From Ventricola sp036297385 (GTDB taxonomy: Bacteria; Bacillota; Clostridia; Christensenellales; Aristaeellaceae), in assembly GCA_036297385.1 (NCBI GenBank), contig JAXJLD010000047.1, positions 1 through 6,488 on the forward strand: a stretch of DNA of 6,488 nucleotides, written 5' to 3'. The stretch's first letter is position 1. Each line of letters starts with the position of its first letter. Positions 1-5,563 of the stretch are shown piece after piece. A program made the translations under genes and the position numbers. Under the pieces are notes generated by a model. It was given only the letters and a program-made list of their open reading frames with translations. It did not search any database and had not been told where the DNA came from.

Positions 1-66
1 CGTTGGGCTGCCGCCCAAACCTGCCTGAGGGACGCTGTCCCTCAGACTCCCTTCTTCGCTTCGCGC
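1..66 (-). repeat. Composite hairpin repeat, left copy
   Basis: This short module combines two hairpins with a conserved tail. One hairpin has a 6-bp stem (3-18, loop TGCC). The other has a 9-bp stem (25-45, loop GCT). The tail at 50-66 is the exact reverse complement of the 17-mer gcgcgaagcgaagaagg found at 6420-6436. The whole module recurs in inverted orientation at the right end of the window with the same order of parts. The central stem sequence differs between copies while pairing is kept, which points to selection on structure. It lies 3' of the broken M56 gene and is oriented relative to that gene as the right copy is to its own. It looks like a dispersed REP-like or terminator-like element. 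It may continue past the window edge. Confidence 0.75.
25..45 (-). terminator. Possible hairpin terminator after the M56 pseudogene
   Basis: A 9-bp GC-rich stem with a 3-base loop lies about 60 bases past the M56 stop codon. Read on the minus strand it is followed only by a short TTT within gcaggtttgggc, so it is a poor intrinsic terminator by the U-tract rule. It may instead stabilise a 3' end. The call rests on position and pairing only. Confidence 0.3.
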
Positions 67-107
67 TTATCACGCATTTCTATCAGAAAACAGGATAAAA
101 CTCCCGG

Positions 108-1545
108 TCAGCCCCTTGGGTTCAGGGCCGCAGCCCTGATCGTTTCAAGAGGGGTCTGCGCGTCCGCCTCTCCCTGCGTGACGCTGCCCGCCGCCTTTTG
201 AATGACCACCACATCCTGTGCGCCATTCACCGTTTTGGAAATCTTCACGCCGTTTCGGATGTCTGCCAGCGTCTGCTCGTGGAGCTTCATCGCCTCATCC
301 ATCTTCTCCTGCGTCCAGACAAACCAGCCGTCCGCATTCGTCCAGCCGCTCACGCCTTCTGCAACGCACTGCTCCATCTCGCGGCGCTGCTGCTCCATGT
401 AGGCCTCGTATTCCTCCGCCGTCCACCAGACCACGGCATCCTCTGCCGGCTGTGCAATCCAGACAATCTCCTGCTCGCCGCTGCCTGCCACGGCGGTATC
501 GTCTTCAGCGATGATGGAGATCACCTCTCCATCCATCGTCGCCGCAATGCTCGTCATCTTCCCCTCTCCGACGCGCACAGTGCCGTCCTCCACGGCTACG
601 GCGGCACTCTCCATCATCTGGGGTTTGTACACGCTAATTGACGACGTGCCATCTTCTACGGCCACAGCGGCACTCTCCAGCTCAGGCGCTTCAATTGCCG
701 CCGTGTTGGCGTCAAACTCTGCCTGCGTGGCTTCGCGCAGGCCTGTCAGCTTGCCGCTGGGATCAAACGAGCCGTCCTCACGGCGCACGATGGGTGCGCT
801 CAGGTCGCGCACGGCGTATACATCCACCTCGCCATCGGGAAACTGCATCACCGTACCCGCCATTCCATCCGTTCCGACGGGATACATATCCTCAAAATAG
901 CGCACACGCTTGCCTTCGTAGCTCAGACGCCCATCGTCCAGCGACAGGCCGTAGGGCGCATACTGGGCGAACTGCTTTTCGTAGGTTTCACGGCTGATGA
1001 CCACCTCTGTGTGCGCATCATTTCCGGCGGATGCATTTTCCTGTGCCAGCCAGACAGCGGTGGGGCCGTCCGCGCCGCCGCAGTGGAAAGGCCCGCAGCG
1101 CCGCCGCAACAGACGGCGAATCATCGGGCAGGGCTTCTCCAAAAGCGCACAGGCTAACCCTGTATGCCCGCAGAAAATACCCCGCCAAAAGCAGCGCAAC
1201 GACGACATACACGATCCGTCCCAGCGGCAGCGAAAGCGTCTCCTGCACCGCCGCCTCCGAAACCGCCTGTACAGCAGGCGCTGCCAGCACCGGCGACGCC
1301 GCGCGGACGGCCTCCTGCACCATCAGCTCCGGGGGAACGAGCGCATCGCGCAGCATCGAAAGCGGCGTGCGCCCAAACGGCAGCGCGAAGGGCAGCAGCA
1401 GGCGTGCAATCGCCAGATCCCACAGCACCACATAGGTGCGCCGCGGCAGGCGATTCCCGCACACCGCGCGCAGCAGCGCCGTCAGCGCAATCGCCGCGCC
1501 GGCGACAAGGCTTCTCTCCCATAAGGGCATCGACAGAAGATCCAT
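108..1545 (-). pseudogene. BlaR1/MecR1-like M56 sensor-protease, protease domain deleted and frameshifted
   Basis: Intact M56 proteins pair with BlaI repressors. They are membrane proteins whose cytoplasmic zinc-protease loop (HExxH) triggers repressor cleavage on signal. Here the first frame (1018-1545, 175 aa) starts at an ATG with AGAGGG (1551-1556) five bases upstream. It gives three hydrophobic segments at about residues 8-27, 37-56 and 108-126, then runs to FPLRRR (residues 153-158) and an unrelated tail. A second frame from about 1060 down to 108 encodes the C-terminal domain seen in clostridial M56 proteins (SRETYEKQFAQYAPYGLSL, then a Trp-rich GWTNADGWFVWTQEKMDEA segment). No HExxH exists in either frame. 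The expected protease region is absent at the junction near 1060-1087, so this is a deletion plus a frame change and not a simple frameshift. The gene starts 13 bases after the blaI stop and is surely co-transcribed with it. A short truncated membrane protein could still be made. Confidence 0.8.
580..678 (-). repeat. Internal 33-bp direct repeat at 66-bp period in the M56 C-terminal region
   Basis: Two 33-base copies at 580-612 and 646-678 differ at only a few, mostly third-codon, positions. Each encodes ESAAVAVEDGT, so the duplicated peptide is conserved while synonymous sites have drifted. This suggests the duplication is old and arose while the frame was under selection. The bases between and outside the copies do not match. 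Confidence 0.8.
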
Positions 1546-1558
1546 AGCAGCCCTCTTT

Positions 1559-1924
1559 TCAGCCCATGTCGTCGTCCATGTCGTCAATCATCCTGCGCAG
1601 CCTGTCCATCTGCTCGCGGCTGACGCGCTTTCCGCCCAGCAGCGAAGCGAACAGTTTGTCCGCAGAGCCGTCAAATACCTTGTCAATCAGCTCCTGCGTC
1701 TCCTCCTGCTGCACCTGCTCCTTGCTCACCAGCGCACGGCACACGAACCCCGGATCACGGCGCTCGATGGCCTGCTTGGCCATACACCGTTTAATCAGCG
1801 TATAGGTGGTATTCACGTTCCATCCAATTTCCTCTTTGAGCGTTTTGGCGACGGCCTTGGCCGGGAGCTCGCCCTCGCGCCAAAGCACATCCATCACCTT
1901 CAGCTCGGAATCAAACAATTTCAT
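1559..1924 (-). CDS. blaI: BlaI/MecI-family transcriptional repressor
   Basis: This 121-aa protein is a winged-helix repressor of the BlaI/MecI/CopY family and has the usual length. The DNA-binding part covers about residues 1-70, with DSELKVMDVLW at the N terminus and the helix-turn-helix region GWNVNTTYTLIKRCMAK (34-50), whose spacing matches the family's W-x-x-x-T-x-x-TLxxR-xxxK pattern. The C-terminal dimerisation part (about 75-121) includes FDGSADKLFASLL followed by SREQMDRLRRMI. The ATG at 1924 is preferred because GGAGG (1933-1937) sits 8 bases upstream. An open frame continues upstream to 2071, but it would read through the promoter and operators. In this family the dimer binds operators over its own promoter and is released when the M56 partner cleaves it. 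That partner, 13 bases downstream, is broken. The regulated targets are unknown, and no beta-lactamase is present in the window. Confidence 0.92.
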   Translation of the reverse strand: MKLFDSELKVMDVLWREGELPAKAVAKTLKEEIGWNVNTTYTLIKRCMAKQAIERRDPGFVCRALVSKEQVQQEETQELIDKVFDGSADKLFASLLGGKRVSREQMDRLRRMIDDMDDDMG

Positions 1925-1964
1925 AGATGCATCCTCCGTTGTGGTATCGTCATGACCTATACGA

Positions 1965-1993
1965 ATACTACCACAGTAGTAGAGGATTGTCAA
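1965..1993 (-). promoter_or_regulatory. Promoter of the blaI operon
   Basis: Reading on the minus strand, TTGACA (1988-1993) is a perfect -35 box and TAGTAT (1965-1970) a good -10 box. The spacer is exactly 17 bases. Transcription should start near 1958, giving a leader of about 34 bases before the blaI ATG. The -10 and part of the spacer lie inside the downstream operator and the -35 abuts the upstream one, the geometry expected for autorepression. Confidence 0.85.
1966..1981. promoter_or_regulatory. BlaI operator 1 (over the -10)
   Basis: The dyad TACTAC-caca-GTAGTA has perfect 6-base half-sites around a 4-base spacer. It resembles the TACTACATATGTAGTA-type operators of MecI/BlaI (family knowledge from memory). 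It covers most of the -10 box and part of the spacer of the blaI promoter, so binding would block RNA polymerase. Confidence 0.85.
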
Positions 1994-2009
1994 TACTACT
2001 GTGGTAGTA
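1994..2009. promoter_or_regulatory. BlaI operator 2 (just upstream of the -35)
   Basis: The dyad TACTAC-tgtg-GTAGTA is the exact reverse complement of operator 1. It directly abuts the -35 box. Centre-to-centre distance to operator 1 is 28 bases. Paired operators of this kind allow two dimers to bind one promoter. It also lies in the 162-base stretch after the addB stop, in which I see no clear addB terminator. Confidence 0.85.
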
Positions 2010-2086
2010 AATCTAGTTTTCTCATGGTATCCGATTCCATGCCGAATGCTGTTTCTGAATCGAAAAGCCATGCGGCGGCGCTTTCT

Positions 2087-5000
2087 CTATCTCAAATCCT
2101 CCACGCGCTTTCGGTTCAGCCGTCTGCGCCGCTTCACCGTGGGGTCAAACCCACAGACTGCGCCGAAATCACATGAAGCACACGCGCTATATGTCCCAAA
2201 TGCCGCCGGTTCATCGTCGATCACGCCCGCATAAGCAGCCTCAGCCAGCGACACGGCCTTCTGCTGGGCAAAGGCGAGCATGGAACGCATCCCCTCTTCA
2301 TCCGTCATGGAGGCGCGATAGAGTGCGCTGGGCTTTCCGCTCTGGGTCACCATCGCCGCGTGATGCGCGTCCTGCGCACGCAGCACCTCCACATCCGAGA
2401 GGGAAACACCCGCCAGCGCCAGCTTTTTGGCGATCTGCTGCTCCACCTCCTCCTTGATGCGCGATTCGGTTTTCACCGTCGGGTCGGCAATCCTGCAATA
2501 AAAGAAACCCGCCGCCTGTGCGCCCGGAATCTGTGCGGCTGCCGCCGCCAGATACAGCAGAAGCTGAAGCTGAATGCCATAGTACGCCATGGTGGGATCG
2601 AACTTCTTGACGCCGGACTTATAGTCGATCACGCGAATCCGGCGCGGCTCGCCTTCCAGCACATCAATGCGGTCGATTCGCCCCTGAAGATAGACGAACG
2701 TGCCGTCCGCCAGCTCCAGCATGATCGGGGACACGCCGTCCCGCCCAAACGCCATCTCAAAGCGCATCGGCTCAAAGCGGCTCTGCGCAAACTGGCCGAC
2801 GATGGTTCGCGCCGCACGCCGCGCCGTCTTGCCGATCCGCCGGGCAATGGCCGCGCCGCGCTCGCTCTCCCCAAGGGGCGACTTCCGCCATTGTTCGAGC
2901 AGCGGCTGCACCGCTTCCTCCATCAGTGCATCGCACGTTGCTGCATCCACATCCGGGAAAGCGTCCAGCGCCGTCACGGCGCGCGTGAATCGCTCCGCCG
3001 CCTCGTGATACAGTGTACCCAGCTCCGCGCGGTCCACGCCAGAGCGAAGCGGCGGCTGCGGCGCAAGCCCATAGCGGATAAAGTGCCGGTAAGGGCATTG
3101 CGCAAAGGTTTCCAGCCGCGAGACGCTCATCACCGGGCGACCGTACAGCGCACGCGCCCGACTGCCGTCCAGCCGCTTCTGTGCGCCGCTTCCAAGCTGG
3201 CGTGTGACTGCGAGCAGCTTCTCTCTGCCCTGCGCACTATCGCGCAAGGCGGCATACGCCTGTTCATAAGCGTATGAAAGCGCTTCCCCACCGTCCACAC
3301 AGGCCGACATGGCCACGCCAAGCGCCTCCAACGCGCTATCCGGCGCACAGAGCATGGCCTCCCGCTCCTTTTCCGCCACGCCGCCATAGACGGGCATCGC
3401 CGGAAACAGCCGCTTGAGCGCCTGAACCGCTGCGCCTGCGCGGAGCGCACGCCCCGTCTCGTCTGCCAGCGCATAGGAGACAATCAGCCGCTCCCGGCAG
3501 GCGGTCAGCGCCTTCAGCTCATCCAGCTGTGCCAGCGCCGCACGCTCCGCCGGGCTCATGCCCAGATACGCGCCGGAGACGTGCGCCGCCTCCTCCTGCT
3601 CCTGCGGCGTAAACAATCCCTCGCCGCCGCCGGCTGCGCCGTCGTTCATGCCCAGCGCAAAGAGCGTCCTGACCGCGCCCGTGCGCAGGTTGCCAATCTC
3701 GCCGCAGATCACCGCGCCGTCCGCCGGGGGCAGCGCCGACAGCTCCAGCGCAGACAGGCCGCTTTGCAGCAGCGCCTGCACGATTTTGCCGCTCGCCTTG
3801 CTCTCGCCCAGCAGCGTGTGAAGCTGATCGAGCGTCTCCATCAGCTGATTCCAGACCTGCGCACAGTCCTCCGCCTCGCTCATCAGCCCCGCATCCAGCA
3901 GCGCCGTGCGCTGCTGACCGAGCGTTTCAAAGGCATTCACCGCGTCCAGCAGCGCCATCACGGCGGCAATCGTGTCATCCGCATTCTTTGCCCGCCGAAG
4001 CGCCGCCTGCAAGGCCGAAAGCGGCGCAGCCACCTTCTCCCGGCTGGCATTGAGCTGCGCCAGCTCCTCCTCTCCCCCATCGCGGATATAGGTAAAAGGC
4101 CGCTTGATCGCCTCGCCGCGCACATCCATCCCCTCCAGATAGGCACACAGCGCATCCGCATCCGCACGCTCCATCGGGATAAAGCCCGTCTGCACGCACT
4201 CCACCACATCCGATGTCCGCCAGCCGCCGGAAACCGCCGCCAAACTGAACAGCACAAACCGGCACAGCGGATGTGCGCCAGCCGGGCGCTTCTGCGCGAT
4301 ATACGCGCTCACGCCATACTGCGGCAGGATCTCTGCCAGCACCGGCGCATAGCCGCTCCCCGCGGGATAGAGCACGGCGATATGCGCGGGATCTTCGCCA
4401 TCCGCCATCATCCGGCGAATACGCGCCGCCGCAAGGTGTACCTCCTGCATCATGGAGCTGACGGCGTGCAGCTCGATATGCGCGGGCGGCTGCTCTGCGG
4501 ATGCTGCTCCCAGCGCAAAGAGCGCACGCTCCATCTGCTGCACGTCCGATGGCGCGTCCAGCGGCCTGTCGAGCGCCTCGCGCTGCACGCTGATCCCGCT
4601 TTCCTCCGCCTTGCGCCGCAGGCGGTCGATGGAGAAATTCACCGGCGCGAAGAGCCTGCCATCCGGCGCCTGGTTCTGATCCGTCTCCACGGCCACGGTC
4701 AGCGCATCGGCCAGACCCGCCATGTAAACCAGCTCCGCGGCAAATGCCGGCGTAATCATATCAAATCCATAGACGAACACGTTCTGCCCCGCCAGCACGC
4801 CGGAGCGTGCCATGCGGCTGAGCAGCTCCCGCGAAACGTCCTCCGCATCGCTGAGCATCCCCGCCATACGTTGTTCATACGCCGCGTACAGCCGCGCCGC
4901 ATCCGCGAGCTTGCGCATGGACGGCCTGTCCCGCTGCGCCTCGTCCACGCCGTCCAGCGCGAGCAGCAGCTCCTGCGCCGTCTTTCCGCTGCGCTTCACG

Positions 5001-5374
5001 TCCGCAATCACCGATGACATCTTCTCCGCCAGCCCAAGCGCCCCATTTTCCGCTGCGCTGCGGTAGACGGTCAGGTTTTCCTTCTCCTGCTCGATGATCT
5101 CGCTGAGCACCATGCGCTTACCGCGCTCATCGAAAATCACGCGATTCGGCTGCCCGGCACGCTCAAACACGCGCCCCTGAAGCCGTCCCGGCGAAAGCAC
5201 GTCGATGAGAAATGTTCCCTCCAGATTCAGCCGCGTCATCACCTCGATTTCCGCCTGCAAGGTGAACTGCGACGGCACAAGAAGCATACAGCGCTTCCCC
5301 TCGGCGGCGCACTTGCCCATCCGGTCGATGATCTCTGAAAGCAGGCGGTGCGGTCTGGCGGTGATGATGTTCAT
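2087..5374 (-). CDS. addB: ATP-dependent helicase-nuclease subunit B (AddB/RexB)
   Basis: AddB joins AddA in a cytoplasmic complex that resects double-strand DNA ends and helps Chi-regulated recombination. The 1095-aa product is near the family size (about 1100-1170). It has an inactivated helicase-like body and a C-terminal RecB-type nuclease. Nuclease residues are visible: H790 in GTLYHEAAERF, GRIDRID (898-904), VIDYKSG (915-921, with D917 and K919) and GIQLQLLLYL (933-942). The four iron-sulfur cysteines are present: C760 in FAQCPYRHF, and C1065, C1068 and C1074 as C-x2-C-x5-C. The N terminus (residues 1-14) lacks the G-x-x-x-x-G-K-S/T P-loop of Bacillus AddB. The start is ATG 5374, nine bases from GGAGGG. 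A GTG at 5410 adds 12 residues but lies inside a parS site and is rejected. The C-terminal tail is very basic. addA is not adjacent: blaI follows instead. Confidence 0.95.
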   Translation of the reverse strand: MNIITARPHRLLSEIIDRMGKCAAEGKRCMLLVPSQFTLQAEIEVMTRLNLEGTFLIDVLSPGRLQGRVFERAGQPNRVIFDERGKRMVLSEIIEQEKENLTVYRSAAENGALGLAEKMSSVIADVKRSGKTAQELLLALDGVDEAQRDRPSMRKLADAARLYAAYEQRMAGMLSDAEDVSRELLSRMARSGVLAGQNVFVYGFDMITPAFAAELVYMAGLADALTVAVETDQNQAPDGRLFAPVNFSIDRLRRKAEESGISVQREALDRPLDAPSDVQQMERALFALGAASAEQPPAHIELHAVSSMMQEVHLAAARIRRMMADGEDPAHIAVLYPAGSGYAPVLAEILPQYGVSAYIAQKRPAGAHPLCRFVLFSLAAVSGGWRTSDVVECVQTGFIPMERADADALCAYLEGMDVRGEAIKRPFTYIRDGGEEELAQLNASREKVAAPLSALQAALRRAKNADDTIAAVMALLDAVNAFETLGQQRTALLDAGLMSEAEDCAQVWNQLMETLDQLHTLLGESKASGKIVQALLQSGLSALELSALPPADGAVICGEIGNLRTGAVRTLFALGMNDGAAGGGEGLFTPQEQEEAAHVSGAYLGMSPAERAALAQLDELKALTACRERLIVSYALADETGRALRAGAAVQALKRLFPAMPVYGGVAEKEREAMLCAPDSALEALGVAMSACVDGGEALSYAYEQAYAALRDSAQGREKLLAVTRQLGSGAQKRLDGSRARALYGRPVMSVSRLETFAQCPYRHFIRYGLAPQPPLRSGVDRAELGTLYHEAAERFTRAVTALDAFPDVDAATCDALMEEAVQPLLEQWRKSPLGESERGAAIARRIGKTARRAARTIVGQFAQSRFEPMRFEMAFGRDGVSPIMLELADGTFVYLQGRIDRIDVLEGEPRRIRVIDYKSGVKKFDPTMAYYGIQLQLLLYLAAAAAQIPGAQAAGFFYCRIADPTVKTESRIKEEVEQQIAKKLALAGVSLSDVEVLRAQDAHHAAMVTQSGKPSALYRASMTDEEGMRSMLAFAQQKAVSLAEAAYAGVIDDEPAAFGTYSACASCDFGAVCGFDPTVKRRRRLNRKRVEDLR

Positions 5375-5383
5375 GGTTCTTCT

Positions 5384-5389
5384 CCCTCC
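5384..5389 (-). promoter_or_regulatory. Ribosome binding site deciding the addB start
   Basis: GGAGGG on the minus strand lies 9 bases before ATG 5374. It sits downstream of the rival GTG at 5410, so it supports only the inner start. Confidence 0.8.
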
Positions 5390-5393
5390 AAAT

Positions 5394-5409
5394 TGTTTCA
5401 CGTGAAACA
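5394..5409. promoter_or_regulatory. parS: parS site 1 (ParB/Spo0J binding)
   Basis: TGTTTCACGTGAAACA is a perfect 16-base palindrome identical to the canonical Bacillus parS. ParB dimers load here as CTP-dependent clamps and recruit SMC for chromosome segregation (family knowledge). The site ends four bases from the addB ribosome binding site. Read in frame it encodes FHVKQ, which creates a false N-terminal extension of addB. Confidence 0.95.
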
Positions 5410-5419
5410 CAGCACGGAT

Positions 5420-5435
5420 TGTTCCACGTGAAACA
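5420..5435. promoter_or_regulatory. parS: parS site 2
   Basis: TGTTCCACGTGAAACA matches the parS consensus TGTTNCACGTGAAACA with C at the variable position. It lies 10 bases from site 1, with a centre-to-centre distance of 26 bases. Confidence 0.93.
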
Positions 5436-5457
5436 TTGGCTCGCCTGCCACAGCGAT

Positions 5458-5473
5458 TGTTTCACGTGGAACA
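5458..5473. promoter_or_regulatory. parS: parS site 3
   Basis: TGTTTCACGTGGAACA is the exact reverse complement of site 2, so it matches the consensus on the minus strand. Its centre is 38 bases from that of site 2. It lies about 18 bases beyond the predicted addB transcription start. Confidence 0.93.
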
Positions 5474-5497
5474 AGGATTCCCGTCCTCTCTCCCCGA

Positions 5498-5506
5498 ATT
5501 ATACCA
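5498..5506 (-). promoter_or_regulatory. Extended -10 promoter toward addB
   Basis: The minus strand reads TGGTATAAT, a perfect -10 hexamer with the TGn extension. No good -35 is seen at 16-18 bases upstream (about TTTCTC at 17), as is common for extended -10 promoters. Transcription would start near 5491, giving an addB leader of about 117 bases that contains all three parS sites. I see no convincing promoter for the plus-strand gene. A weak plus-strand -10 (TATACC, 5500-5505) overlaps this same element. Confidence 0.6.
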
Positions 5507-5551
5507 CAGAAATCCAGTCCGAGAAATCCCATGCGCTCAATTTGCGCAGAC

Positions 5552-5557
5552 AGGAGG
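5552..5557 (+). promoter_or_regulatory. Ribosome binding site deciding the phosphoesterase start
   Basis: AGGAGG lies 6 bases before ATG 5564. The alternative ATG at 5531 has no such site and would add 11 residues ahead of the conserved beta strand. Confidence 0.85.
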
Positions 5558-5563
5558 CCGCCC

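Noticed and set aside
1018..1545. Programmed ribosomal frameshift rescuing the M56 gene
   Set aside because: Even a joined product would lack the HExxH protease domain, and I see no slippery heptamer with a following structure at the junction.
1546..1587. Start of the M56 gene at 1587, overlapping blaI
   Set aside because: ATG 1545 has a good AGAGGG site and begins directly at the membrane domain. The 14 extra residues look like reverse-frame coding of the blaI C terminus.
1925..2071. Upstream extension of blaI to an ATG at 2071
   Set aside because: It would translate through the promoter and both operators. The ATG at 1924 has GGAGG at the right distance and gives the usual family length.
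2360..3277. Plus-strand open frame (305 codons) opposite the addB nuclease domain
   Set aside because: Basic, low-information antisense product with no ribosome binding site or recognisable domain.
3581..5017. Long plus-strand open frame (478 codons) opposite addB
   Set aside because: It lies entirely antisense to the motif-rich addB, is full of Arg/His/Gln typical of a reverse frame of GC-rich coding DNA, and has no supported start.
5163..5474. Minus-strand frame starting MFHVKQ from a parS site
   Set aside because: Its start is an artefact of reading parS as codons, and the remainder overlaps addB out of frame.
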